From positions 2,604,001 to 2,668,000 of the forward strand of contig NZ_CP151642.1 in the NCBI RefSeq assembly GCF_038397785.1: DNA of 64,000 bases. The letters are read 5' to 3'. Made by a program: the position numbers and the translations under genes. Position 1 is the first letter of the stretch. Every line of letters begins with the position of its first letter. This document shows, piece by piece, positions 1-8,276 of this stretch. Source of the stretch: Salinibacterium sp. TMP30 (lineage in GTDB: Bacteria; Actinomycetota; Actinomycetes; Actinomycetales; Microbacteriaceae). The notes under the pieces are model-generated. The model saw only the letters and a list, made by a program, of their open reading frames with translations. It had not been told where the DNA came from and ran no database searches.

Positions 1-291
1 GGCGAGCGTTGCCCCAAGAAGGGCCCCCAGTATTACGACGACAATCCCCACGGCCAGTCCCCAGACCGCCCCGGCAGCAATGCTGATGACGGTCTTCGGA
101 ACTGGGGCGAGAGTGAGCAGGGCGAAACCGACGATGAATCCTGTCACGCCCAAAATCCCCGCACTCTCGGTCCACGAATGAATCTGTTCCAAGGACGGAA
201 GGTGAAGGGTAAGCGCCACGACGACAACGATGAGGAGAAAGACGGCTAGCGCGCCAGCTCGCCACAGGATCGCCGCGCGGGTCTTATTCAT
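1..291 (-). CDS. VTT/TVP38-TMEM64 family membrane protein, N-terminal part
   Basis: The reading frame begins with ATG at 291 and runs off the window, leaving 97 codons. A membrane segment lies at about residues 13-27. After it come a periplasmic-looking stretch and a hydrophobic segment leading into 'APVPKTVISIAAGAVWG', which resembles the start of the VTT (formerly SNARE-associated) domain of the DedA/TVP38 superfamily. These proteins are proposed to act as lipid scramblases or ion-coupled membrane proteins. The substrate cannot be told from this fragment. The family call is fairly confident. Confidence 0.7.
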   Translation of the reverse strand, partial: MNKTRAAILWRAGALAVFLLIVVVVALTLHLPSLEQIHSWTESAGILGVTGFIVGFALLTLAPVPKTVISIAAGAVWGLAVGIVVVILGALLGATLA

Positions 292-482
292 TGGCCAATG
301 CTACGTCCGCGACGGCTACTGCGCCTGGGGTGTGGCGCGCTGAGCCCAGCCAGCTCGTTGACGTTCGAGATGCTGCCGCCACCGGAGTGATCGGGAATGT
401 TCATGCCAGCAGGCTAAACCCACCTACCTGTTGCCCTAGGGAATAGCGGTGCGTAAATTGTATTGAACGGCTGCTGCCGTGT

Positions 483-553
483 GCGGATGTAGTTCAGTGG
501 CAGAACTTCAGCTTCCCAAGCTGATAGCGCGGGTTCGATTCCCGTCATCCGCT
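483..553 (+). tRNA. tRNA-Gly (anticodon CCC)
   Basis: The sequence folds as a full cloverleaf of 71 nt. The 7-bp acceptor stem pairs GCGGATG with CATCCGC. The D stem is GTTC/GAAC. The anticodon stem is TCAGC/GCTGA around the loop TTCCCAA. The T arm is GCGGG/CCCGT with loop TTCGATT. Loop positions 34-36 read CCC, which decodes GGG glycine codons. The discriminator base is T and the 3' CCA is not encoded, so it would be added after transcription. Confidence 0.96.
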
Positions 554-599
554 CCGAGTGTTCGTGTTCCCCGTTAACGACGGATGAGCTCAGGGCCAC

Positions 600-1586
600 C
601 TAGTCGGTGAACTGGACCCCACCGTTGTGTCGGCGGCGATCAACGCTGAGGGTGAGCACGTCGGGGCGCGAGTAGTGGCCCGCGACATCGAGGTCATGGC
701 TGTGTGCGTTTCGCGCACCCAAATCTAGGGTCGCAATGATGGTGCACGCTTCGCCAACAACGGGCTCGACAACCCAAGACCCGTCGGGGCCGACCACGCC
801 AGAACCGCCACTGAAGAGGAGACCCTGCTCGGGAGCATCCGGCCCAACCCCCTGCCGGTAGGCGGCACGAAGCTCACTAGGCACATCATCCGTCGACAGG
901 TATTGGCCAGCACAGATCACGAAACAGCGACCCTCAAAGGCGTACGAACGCGACGCGATGTGATGCATCTCGGGAACGTCAGGCCACGCCGCAATATGGA
1001 TCTGCTCATCCTGCGCATGCAGTGCTTGGCGCGCGAGCGGATTCCAGTGCTCCCAACACACCAGCCCACCCACACGCCCAGCGGGAGTATCAACAACCCG
1101 AAGACCGGCACCGTCCCCCGCGCCCCACACAATTCGTTCGGTGTGCGTTGGGGTGAGCTTGCGATGCAGATTCAGCGTGCTGCCGTCGGGGCCAATGGTG
1201 ATGAGCGAGTTGTACAGCGTGCCCGACTCGCGCCCGGCACGCTCATTCAGGCCCATCACAACAGTGACCGCATTACTGCGAGCAGCTTCTCGCACAGGCT
1301 CGAGATCATCCTCAGCAGACCCCGGCTCGCCAACAACGGGGCTCTCTTCTAGCAAACGTCGGTACCAGCCCTGAGCGACCTCGTCGCGCCACCCGGCCAG
1401 CCCAAACACCCACGCGGGGTAACAGGTCAACCACGTCTCGGGAAAGACCACCAACTGCGCGCCCTGCGCTGCGGCATCCGCAATGTGCGTCACCGCACGG
1501 CGGAACGACTCTGCAAGATCAAGAACGGCAGCAGGATGTTGGATGATCGCCACTGTCGTCTCGGTCCCAGAACTATGCGCTGCCAT
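600..1586 (-). CDS. nitrilase (carbon-nitrogen hydrolase, nitrilase branch)
   Basis: This 328-residue protein belongs to the nitrilase superfamily. The expected catalytic triad is visible: Glu50 (in FPETW), Lys143 (in LHRKLTPTHTER) and Cys177 (in LVCWEHWNPL). The 'CWEHWNPL' and 'RKLTPTHTER' signatures are those of true nitrilases, which convert nitriles to carboxylate and ammonia, rather than of amidases. The ATG at 1586 is chosen because it gives a normal N-terminus and overlaps the upstream gene by 14 nt. A longer frame up to 1676 would overlap that gene by about 100 nt. It is the last gene of the minus-strand operon. The substrate is unknown; a cytosolic location is inferred because no signal peptide is seen. 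Confidence 0.87.
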   Translation of the reverse strand: MAAHSSGTETTVAIIQHPAAVLDLAESFRRAVTHIADAAAQGAQLVVFPETWLTCYPAWVFGLAGWRDEVAQGWYRRLLEESPVVGEPGSAEDDLEPVREAARSNAVTVVMGLNERAGRESGTLYNSLITIGPDGSTLNLHRKLTPTHTERIVWGAGDGAGLRVVDTPAGRVGGLVCWEHWNPLARQALHAQDEQIHIAAWPDVPEMHHIASRSYAFEGRCFVICAGQYLSTDDVPSELRAAYRQGVGPDAPEQGLLFSGGSGVVGPDGSWVVEPVVGEACTIIATLDLGARNAHSHDLDVAGHYSRPDVLTLSVDRRRHNGGVQFTD

Positions 1587-2427
1587 GAGCACGCCTTTCG
1601 GCCTCGAAATACAGTTCCGGGCGCCGGTCGGCATGAACGTCATTAAGTTCACTGATTTTTTTGTTGCGCGCGTCACTCAGGTCAAGCTGGGCAACATGCA
1701 TGCCGGCCTCGCCCAGTTCGAGTGTTGTGAGGGGGAAGCCATCAGCATCCACGATCACGCTGCCCCCCAGCCAGTCCTGCCCGCGTTCACGCCCGGCACG
1801 ATCCGCTGCGGCAACAAACATGCGGTTCGTTGCCGCCGCGGCCTGAACTTTGACGACCTCAATGGGCCGCTCACCCTCTGGTGCGGGATAGAGCGGCCAA
1901 TTCACCGGGCAACACAGCAGCTCTGCGCCCTCTAACGCGGCTGTGCGAACCCACTCAGGGAACTCAAGGTCGTAACACACCATCACACCGATACGTCCAA
2001 CCGCGGTATCAACCACCGGAGGGATCCCTGTGCCGGGCGTGAACAAGTCAGCTTTTTCGTTGTTCCACAGGTGCGCTTTGCGATAACAGGCACGCACTCC
2101 AGTCGGGTCGACGATCACAGCAGAGTTATAGATCTCTCCAGAACCATCAGCCTCGGCAAACCCACCAACAATAATCAGATTGTGCTGTGACGCGAGCGCC
2201 ACCCACTCACTCACAGTGGGACCCTCGACAGATTCGGCAACAGAACGCAGCTCGTCAATGTTGGCGAACATGTAGCCCGTGTTTGCGAGCTCAGGCACAA
2301 CCACAACCTGAGCACCGGCATCCACAGCTCGTGTAATGGCAGAGCGCAATGACTGACGATTCGCCTCAACATCGCCAACCACCAGAGATACCTGGCAGCT
2401 TGCAACAGTCACCGTGTTGTCAGTCAT
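1573..2427 (-). CDS. nitrilase-superfamily amidohydrolase
   Basis: This 284-residue carbon-nitrogen hydrolase has the Glu46 (VVPELANTGY), Lys117 (CYRKAHLW) and Cys151 (MVCYDLEFPEW) triad. The 'CYDLEFPE' pattern is closer to aliphatic amidases and N-carbamoyl amidohydrolases than to nitrilases, so it probably hydrolyses an amide or carbamoyl amine. It starts at an ATG preceded by GGGGAG, 56 nt after the permease gene, and overlaps the following nitrilase gene by 14 nt. This suggests coupled translation of the two hydrolases. The exact substrate cannot be read from the sequence. One reading is a guanidino-acid amidase working with the upstream ureohydrolase. Confidence 0.85.
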   Translation of the reverse strand: MTDNTVTVASCQVSLVVGDVEANRQSLRSAITRAVDAGAQVVVVPELANTGYMFANIDELRSVAESVEGPTVSEWVALASQHNLIIVGGFAEADGSGEIYNSAVIVDPTGVRACYRKAHLWNNEKADLFTPGTGIPPVVDTAVGRIGVMVCYDLEFPEWVRTAALEGAELLCCPVNWPLYPAPEGERPIEVVKVQAAAATNRMFVAAADRAGRERGQDWLGGSVIVDADGFPLTTLELGEAGMHVAQLDLSDARNKKISELNDVHADRRPELYFEAERRAHGSA

Positions 2428-2483
2428 TGCGCTCCCCTACTTTTCTGGCCGGTGCAGCGTGGCCCGTACCCAGCGTTCGGTAC

Positions 2484-3938
2484 CTAGTGTCCGGTGCCCT
2501 CGAGCGTACGCTCGCTGACTTCGCGGGCAGCCTCCTCAGCCTTGAGATCGAGGTTGCGCGAGAAGATGTAGTAGAGAACTCCCGAAACGAGCAGTCCGAC
2601 CACGAACGACAAGTCCGCACCACCCAGGGCCACAGCAACGGGGCCCGCAAAGAACGTGGTTGAGAAGAACGGAATCATTGCCGCAAACCCAATGAGGTAC
2701 GCGGTCACCCCGCGCCACGCCCAGTTACCGTAAATACCCTTCGGCGAGAAGATTTCGGTGATGGCGTACTTGCCGTGTCGAACCAGATAGAAGTCCACCA
2801 GGTTCACCGCGGTCCACGGCACCAAGAAATACAACATCATGATGACGAAGTCGTTAAAGCTTCCCAAGTAGTCATCCGGAATGAGCAACGCGATCAGCAA
2901 GGTGAGCAGTCCAACGGCAGTGAGACCAATGACCCGCAAGCGCAGAGTCGGACGAACCTGCTTGAACCCGTCAACAGCACTCGTACCGGTAAGCATCGCA
3001 CCGTATGCATTCACGCCCATAATCGACAACAGTGCGACGGTCGACACGAGCACAGCGAAGGTGCCGAAGCCGGGGAAGAGCGAGTCACCCACCTCCTTGA
3101 TGGCACCAATCGCATCCGCATTCGGGATGTTGGCAGCCAGCAGCGCGCCCAGGGACATCAGCCAAATCGCTGACCCAGCAGCACCCACATACACCCAGGT
3201 GATGAGCTTGGGGGCGGAAACGTTCTGTGGCAGGTAGCGCGTGTAGTCAGAAACGTAAACCGAGTAGCTGATGTTGTACCCAGCCGCGAGCGAGAACTGC
3301 ACCAAGAACGCCGTCGTGTTCCACCCGAGAGCGGTCTCATCAGTGGCGATCGCAGCGCCAACACCCGAGTAATTGACGATTGCCAAGACGGTAATAATGG
3401 CGAAGACGGCCACCAGCAGGCCAGTGAGCCAACGCTGGATGAAGTGCAGCAGGTCGTGACCGACCACCGCAATCACAATCGAAACGATGATCAGGATCGG
3501 ATACCAGACCAGCTTGCCGCCCGGAAGAACCAGCTGGAGCCCCTGCGTTGCGAGAATCACATCAAAGACAAGGAAGCCAATATAGACGAACACTGTCGCC
3601 GTGAACGGCACAATCACTCCACGACGCCCGAACTGGGCGCGCGATTGGATCATCTGCGGAAGGCCCATCCGCGGACCCTGGTTGGCATGGAATGCCATGA
3701 AGAACGTTCCGAGGCCAGCACCGAGCACGACGGCCAGAATGCTCCAACCGACGCTGAGTCCGAGAACGGGGCCGATGAATCCGGTGACCAGAGTGGGCAA
3801 AACAAAGTTGCCGGCAAACCAGAAAGGCCCCTGGTGCCACACTTTGCCGTGCCTCTCGGCTCGGGGTACGTAGTCGATTGAGCGGGTTTCCAGGCGGGAC
3901 TCCCGCTGTACCGACGATACAGGTGCGGTTGACATCAT
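2484..3938 (-). CDS. NCS1 family nucleobase/allantoin-type cation symporter
   Basis: This 484-residue, roughly twelve-segment integral membrane protein has the NCS1 (purine-cytosine/allantoin permease) layout. Near the N-terminus it has the 'RHGKVWHQGPFWFAGN' stretch, followed by 'GLPQMIQSRAQFGRRG' after the second membrane segment. The family imports nucleobases, hydantoins, allantoin and related nitrogen compounds with Na+ or H+. It lies between the ureohydrolase and the hydrolase genes in one orientation, so it probably imports the compound they degrade. Two adjacent ATG codons (3938 and 3935) follow GAGAGGA. The second is slightly better spaced. Confidence 0.88.
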   Translation of the reverse strand: MMSTAPVSSVQRESRLETRSIDYVPRAERHGKVWHQGPFWFAGNFVLPTLVTGFIGPVLGLSVGWSILAVVLGAGLGTFFMAFHANQGPRMGLPQMIQSRAQFGRRGVIVPFTATVFVYIGFLVFDVILATQGLQLVLPGGKLVWYPILIIVSIVIAVVGHDLLHFIQRWLTGLLVAVFAIITVLAIVNYSGVGAAIATDETALGWNTTAFLVQFSLAAGYNISYSVYVSDYTRYLPQNVSAPKLITWVYVGAAGSAIWLMSLGALLAANIPNADAIGAIKEVGDSLFPGFGTFAVLVSTVALLSIMGVNAYGAMLTGTSAVDGFKQVRPTLRLRVIGLTAVGLLTLLIALLIPDDYLGSFNDFVIMMLYFLVPWTAVNLVDFYLVRHGKYAITEIFSPKGIYGNWAWRGVTAYLIGFAAMIPFFSTTFFAGPVAVALGGADLSFVVGLLVSGVLYYIFSRNLDLKAEEAAREVSERTLEGTGH

Positions 3939-3981
3939 TGTCCTCTCGGTTATTCGTTGATTTCGGGTATCACACTGAGGT

Positions 3982-4962
3982 TTACGGGGCGGGCGTGGCG
4001 TCGGGGTTACGCGCGGAATCCGGCGTCATAGCCGAAATGATTTCGTACGCCACATGGGATGCTGCGACCGCGGTAATCTGTGCGTGGTCATAGGCGGGGG
4101 CGACTTCGACAATGTCTGCCCCGACGATGTTGACGTTGCGCAGTGCTCGCAACATCGTCAGCAGTTCGCGGCTGGTCATTCCGCCAGCCTCTGGAGTTCC
4201 GGTTCCTGGCGCGTGCGCCGGGTCGAGCACATCGATGTCGACGGAAACGTAGACAGGTCGATCACCGAGTCTGGTGAGCATCCGGTCAATCGCACTCTGG
4301 AGCCCCTCGGTCTCGATTTCGACGCTCGAAATAATCGCGAAACCCAGACGTTCGTCATCGCGAAGGTCATCACGTGAATACAGCGGACCACGGATGCCCA
4401 CATGCGTGCTTGCCTGCATGTCGATGAGCCCCTCTTCTGAGGCTCGACGGAAGGGGGTGCCGTGTGTGATGGGAGCACCGAAATAGGTGTCCCACGTGTC
4501 GAGGTGGGCGTCGAAGTGGAGCACCGCGATGGGACCATGCTTCGCAGCAACTACCCTCAGGAGCGGAAGCGCGATGGTGTGGTCACCGCCGATTGTCACG
4601 AGTCGTTTGCCGTCGGCGCTCAGCTCAGTGGCAGCCTGCTGAATCTGGGCTACGGCTTCGTCGAGGCTGAACGGGTTTGCGGAGATGTCTCCGGCATCCA
4701 CCACCTGCTGGGTGCTGAACGGGGCGACATCCTGCGCAGGGTTGTATGGGCGCAGCAGTCGTGACGCTTCGCGCACGTGGGCCGGACCGAAGCGGGCACC
4801 GGGACGGTAGCTGACGCCGCTGTCGAAGGGAACACCGACGACAGCGATATCGGCACGCGGAACATCTTCGATTCGAGGCAAGCGGGCGAATGTTGCGATG
4901 CCGGCATAGCGCGGCACGATGCTCGCGTCGGACGGGCCGATCGGTTCGGTCTGGTCAGTCAT
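3982..4962 (-). CDS. agmatinase/guanidinobutyrase-type ureohydrolase
   Basis: This 326-residue arginase-fold enzyme would hydrolyse a guanidino compound to urea plus an amine. All metal ligands of the binuclear Mn centre are present: His128 (GGDHT), Asp151, His153 and Asp155 (FDAHLD), and Asp242 and Asp244 (VDIDVLDP). Agmatinase, guanidinobutyrase and guanidinopropionase cannot be separated by motif alone. It is the first gene of the four-gene minus-strand operon and lies divergent to an XRE-cupin regulator. Together with two amidase/nitrilase-type enzymes, it suggests catabolism of an arginine- or polyamine-derived guanidino compound. That pathway is inference. Confidence 0.88.
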   Translation of the reverse strand: MTDQTEPIGPSDASIVPRYAGIATFARLPRIEDVPRADIAVVGVPFDSGVSYRPGARFGPAHVREASRLLRPYNPAQDVAPFSTQQVVDAGDISANPFSLDEAVAQIQQAATELSADGKRLVTIGGDHTIALPLLRVVAAKHGPIAVLHFDAHLDTWDTYFGAPITHGTPFRRASEEGLIDMQASTHVGIRGPLYSRDDLRDDERLGFAIISSVEIETEGLQSAIDRMLTRLGDRPVYVSVDIDVLDPAHAPGTGTPEAGGMTSRELLTMLRALRNVNIVGADIVEVAPAYDHAQITAVAASHVAYEIISAMTPDSARNPDATPAP

Positions 4963-4998
4963 CGTTGCCGCTTCCCTTCGTTGGGCCGGATGAGATAC

Positions 4999-5013
4999 TT
5001 ATGTGAAACATAA
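4999..5013. promoter_or_regulatory. inverted repeat in the divergent promoter, candidate operator of the XRE-cupin regulator
   Basis: A perfect 6-bp inverted repeat, TTATGT-GAA-ACATAA, lies in the 146-bp gap between the minus-strand ureohydrolase operon and the plus-strand regulator gene. On the minus strand it overlaps the region where a promoter would be expected (TTGCCT at about 5029 and TAAGTA-like sequence at about 4999). Binding by the adjacent regulator is inference. Confidence 0.5.
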
Positions 5014-5108
5014 ACTGCTTATTAGGCAACAAAGTGTGTGTCTGATTCTGTCCCGATCTTCTGCGCCTGTCAAGATGGAGAAATCACCACCTCCAGCCAA
5101 GGAGTTCC

Positions 5109-5693
5109 ATGCGTCCCCTGCACCCCACCCCCTCAGCAAGCCGCGTGCGCGTCGGAGCGCGCCTCCGTGCCAGCAGACGCGCCCAAGGTCTCACAATTGA
5201 ACAATTGGCCGATGCCACCAGCCTGACCAAAGGGTTCATCAGCCGAGTAGAGCGCGATGAAACGTCACCAAGCGTTGCAACACTTCTCACCATCTGCGAA
5301 GTGCTCTCGCTGCCGATCGGCACTCTCTTCGAGGCATCCGAAACCGAACTCGTTGCGCTTGCCGACGCTCCCCTGATCAACATGGGCGGCCGCGGCGCGA
5401 CCGAGCGCATGGTCACACCGCGCGGCCAATCGAAAATTCAGATGCTGCGGTCGACGCTCGAACCGGGTGCCCACGGCGGAGACAAGCTGTACACCGTCAA
5501 CTGCGACGTCGAGGTCGTTCACCTCATCAGTGGCACATTCGAGATTCAGTTCACCGACCGCACCGCCACCCTCAGCGCCGGTGACACCATCACCTTCCCT
5601 GGCCGCGAACTCCACAACTGGAAAAACCCCGGAACTGCGGATGCCGAAGTCATGTGGACCCTTGTGCCCGCGGCCTGGAGCGGCGCGGTTTAG
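5109..5693 (+). CDS. XRE-family regulator with C-terminal cupin domain
   Basis: This 194-residue protein has a helix-turn-helix at about residues 17-70 ('IEQLADATSLTKGFISRVER', with 'SPSVATLL' after it). A cupin ligand-binding barrel follows at about 118-190 ('HLISGTFEIQF', 'LSAGDTITFPGRELHNWKN'). This is the PuuR-like architecture often linked to polyamine or amino-acid catabolism. The ATG follows AAGGAG. It is divergent from the ureohydrolase operon with a palindrome between them, so local control of that operon is the simplest reading. The ligand is unknown. Confidence 0.9.
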   Translation: MRPLHPTPSASRVRVGARLRASRRAQGLTIEQLADATSLTKGFISRVERDETSPSVATLLTICEVLSLPIGTLFEASETELVALADAPLINMGGRGATERMVTPRGQSKIQMLRSTLEPGAHGGDKLYTVNCDVEVVHLISGTFEIQFTDRTATLSAGDTITFPGRELHNWKNPGTADAEVMWTLVPAAWSGAV

Positions 5694-5705
5694 TTTCGCG
5701 CGGCC

Positions 5706-6470
5706 CTAGCGCCCCGCAATCACCACAGGCTGCAGGGTCGCACTTTTCGGTTCGCGGCTATCACCTGAGGAGCGCCCGGTGAGCCGGCGACCGATCCACG
5801 GCAGCACGTATTCGCGCCAGTATGCCGCGGTGCGGGGGCGGGCATCGTCCGCTGGTCCCTGATCGGCAGCAAAATCGGGAACCGGAATTTCGAGCGCAGA
5901 CAACACGTTGCTGGCAACGCGAGCATGACCGCGAGAATTCAGGTGTAGCTTGTCGACCGACCAGTACTGCAGCTTCGTGAGCTCCTGATCCGCCCAGTTG
6001 TTCACAAAAGTCACGTTGTCCTTCGACGCACGCGACATCACCTCGTGTGCCAAACGATCACCGCGAGTCGCCATGACAGAACCGAACGGCAAATGCTTGC
6101 TCGGGTTTCCCCCACTGAGCAGCAGAACGTGGATGCCGCTGGTCGTCGCCGTATTCACTGCAGCAAGCAGTTGGTCGGTGATCGATTCCAGCGACACTTT
6201 GGGGCGCATGATGTCGTTTCCGCCACCATTGATACTCATCAGCTGAGGTTTCAGGGCGACCGCCGCCCGCAACTGCTCCCCAGCGATGGGCGCGAGGAGG
6301 CGCCCACGAATGGCGAGATTGGCGTAGGAGACCGGTGTGGCTGACGCTAGCGCGAGGCCCAATGCAACTTGGTCGGCCCAACCGCGCACGCGGCCATCGG
6401 GCAGTTCATCCCCGACGCCCTCGGTGAAGCTGTCACCGATGGCAACATAGCTGGAGAACTGGTGAGTCAT
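5706..6470 (-). CDS. SGNH/GDSL-family hydrolase
   Basis: This protein of about 254 residues has the SGNH blocks. Block I is 'AIGDSFTEGVGDE' with the catalytic Ser near residue 12. Block III is 'NGGGNDI'. Block V is 'DKLHLNSRGH', which supplies the Asp/His. Such enzymes are esterases, lipases or carbohydrate deacetylases. No signal peptide is seen, so a cytosolic role is likely. The ATG at 6470 is chosen because the GDS block then sits at its usual distance from the N-terminus. It lies 106 nt downstream of the cytidylyltransferase gene and may belong to the surface-polymer region, for example as a deacylase, but this is not shown. Confidence 0.87.
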   Translation of the reverse strand: MTHQFSSYVAIGDSFTEGVGDELPDGRVRGWADQVALGLALASATPVSYANLAIRGRLLAPIAGEQLRAAVALKPQLMSINGGGNDIMRPKVSLESITDQLLAAVNTATTSGIHVLLLSGGNPSKHLPFGSVMATRGDRLAHEVMSRASKDNVTFVNNWADQELTKLQYWSVDKLHLNSRGHARVASNVLSALEIPVPDFAADQGPADDARPRTAAYWREYVLPWIGRRLTGRSSGDSREPKSATLQPVVIAGR

Positions 6471-6576
6471 GCAGTTTCTACTTTCCGAACGCCAAATGAA
6501 CTCCAACCCCCGCTACCTGCGCGAAAACTTGAGTGTCGATCATCGTTCCAGACTACGCCTGCCACACGAGGTGCTA

Positions 6577-7026
6577 TCAGTCGGGCCGAGCAGCCAGCTC
6601 CTCAATGAGTTCGAGCGCACGCCGCAGCACCGTGCTTGATGTGTTCGCAGTGTACGGAAAATACACGACTTCCACGCCGACCGCAGCGAACTCCCTCTCT
6701 AGCCGTTCGCCCTTTTCGGTGCCGCGCCAGTCATCGCCCTTAAAGAAGGTCGTGAAGCCGACCTGGCGCCACGTTTCTAATTTGTCTGGCACACTTTCGA
6801 CGACAGCCTCATCGACATACCGGATGCTCTGAACGATTTCTAAGCGCTCGGCAAGAGGAACTGTGGGGCGCAGGTTCTTGGTTAGCTCGAGCATCTCGTC
6901 AGAGACAACACCGGCGATGAGGTAATCGCACTGTTCTCGGGCTCGTTTGAGAATGTTGAGGTGCCCTACGTGAAAGAGGTCGTAGGCGCCGGCGGCATAT
7001 CCAATTCTTTTGCTCATAATGTTCAC
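6577..7026 (-). CDS. glycerol-3-phosphate cytidylyltransferase-like nucleotidyltransferase
   Basis: This roughly 149-residue single-domain cytidylyltransferase has 'HVGH' (residues 19-22), 'FKGDDWRGT' (about 94-102) and 'TSSTVLRR' near the C-terminus. These are the motifs of the TagD/TarD family, which makes CDP-glycerol from CTP and glycerol-3-phosphate. The start is GTG at 7026, overlapping the stop of the upstream gene as GTGA. An in-frame ATG at 7017 is the alternative. It sits in the same strand block as the polymerase and chain-length genes, so a CDP-activated polyol or polyol phosphate is probably part of the surface polymer. The exact substrate is uncertain. Confidence 0.87.
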   Translation of the reverse strand: MNIMSKRIGYAAGAYDLFHVGHLNILKRAREQCDYLIAGVVSDEMLELTKNLRPTVPLAERLEIVQSIRYVDEAVVESVPDKLETWRQVGFTTFFKGDDWRGTEKGERLEREFAAVGVEVVYFPYTANTSSTVLRRALELIEELAARPD

Positions 7027-8276
7027 TCTGTTCGGATCAGGGTGGGTGGTGTGGGTCGGGTGGATGCTAGGGAGTAGCGCACAGTTTTCTGGTGCTCAAA
7101 CGGGAACTGGTAGCCGCGCTCGACCACAAGGGACGTGAGAAAGAACAGAGTGAAGATCACGCTCGATTCGATGAGCCCGTTTTCGAGGGCGCTCCGCAGC
7201 AGCAAGAGCACAAGCAGCGGGAAGGTTAGCGCTCGCAATTCGCGCGACACCAGACTGTCTCTGAGAGTAAAAACCACCCAGACACTGACGGCGACCAGTC
7301 CCACGATTCCTGTCTGAGACAGGAGAGAAATCCAACTACTGTCGAGCACTTGAACGTCCCACCAGCGCTGATCGACCTCCACAGTTTTTACCGCCAAACC
7401 GGCGCCGATCCACTTGTGCCAAGTGGCCATGGGGATGCTGAAAACGGCATCCCAGGCAATTGTTCGTGAGCTCAGCGTGGCAAGTTGGTCGACATCCTGT
7501 CCCCGGATTGCAACCTCAGAGACGACATTCGTAAACGCCACAACCGCATACGAAACAGGGGCGAGGAGGATGAGGGCGATGCCCGTCGAGTGCGGCACAG
7601 GCCACGCCAACAGAATGCCGACAACCATCGCGATCACGACAACAAGGAGCGTCGTGCGCGATCCCGTCGCCAACAGGATCGACGCGAACGCGAGAAGGAG
7701 CGCCGCTCTGCTTGCTGTCAGCCCCGACCTCGCAATTGTGATGGCAAGGCCCAACAACGGTGGGGCGGCAAGGCCAGCAAGCTCGTTGGGTTTCATCGCC
7801 GGGATACCAGTGGCGAGTCGGCCGTCAGCCAAGAAACCGGGAATGCCGGTTACCGCTCCGATAATGGTGAGGATGCCCATGGCGATGAGCAGAGCGGTGA
7901 GCACCTGCATCGGCGCTGCACAACTTGCCAGTACGTACACGGTGGCCGCGAGCAACAGGATGCGCACTGCGAGAACGAGCGACGGCATGACATCCCCGCT
8001 TGCGAGTGCGCCCAGACAGGAGAGCCCAACCACGATCACCAGCAGAATCGTCGACCTCACACCCACACGGGCACGCGTCGTCGACCGCTGATAGATAAGG
8101 AGTGCACAGCCGAGCGCGATGAGCGCAAGAAGTGCCTTCGCTACGACGACGCTGTCGAATCCTCCCGTGAAGAGAGCATCGGGACGCCAGGAGACGACAC
8201 TCAAGACGACGAGAAACCACGTTCCGATAATGGAACGTGAGATAGCTCTGGTCCCGTGCAGCTCTCGTGAGGACAT
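7023..8276 (-). CDS. O-antigen ligase/polymerase (Wzy-like) membrane protein
   Basis: This 417-residue polytopic protein has about 10-12 membrane segments and a longer extracytoplasmic loop near residues 250-310. That layout is typical of Wzy-type polymerases and O-antigen ligases, which are poorly conserved in sequence. The ATG at 8276 is chosen because it forms a TGATG junction with the stop of the upstream chain-length gene. The longer frame to 8366 would lie inside that gene. It overlaps the downstream cytidylyltransferase by 4 nt. The role, joining lipid-linked repeat units outside the membrane, is inferred from topology and context. Confidence 0.75.
   Translation of the reverse strand: MSSRELHGTRAISRSIIGTWFLVVLSVVSWRPDALFTGGFDSVVVAKALLALIALGCALLIYQRSTTRARVGVRSTILLVIVVGLSCLGALASGDVMPSLVLAVRILLLAATVYVLASCAAPMQVLTALLIAMGILTIIGAVTGIPGFLADGRLATGIPAMKPNELAGLAAPPLLGLAITIARSGLTASRAALLLAFASILLATGSRTTLLVVVIAMVVGILLAWPVPHSTGIALILLAPVSYAVVAFTNVVSEVAIRGQDVDQLATLSSRTIAWDAVFSIPMATWHKWIGAGLAVKTVEVDQRWWDVQVLDSSWISLLSQTGIVGLVAVSVWVVFTLRDSLVSRELRALTFPLLVLLLLRSALENGLIESSVIFTLFFLTSLVVERGYQFPFEHQKTVRYSLASTRPTPPTLIRTE

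Noticed and set aside
414-599. 61-codon minus-strand frame
   Set aside because: It runs through the tRNA-Gly gene and has no coding features of its own.
7485-8240. 251-codon plus-strand frame
   Set aside because: Antisense shadow of the Wzy-like membrane protein; Arg/Asp/His-rich composition typical of antisense frames in GC-rich genes.
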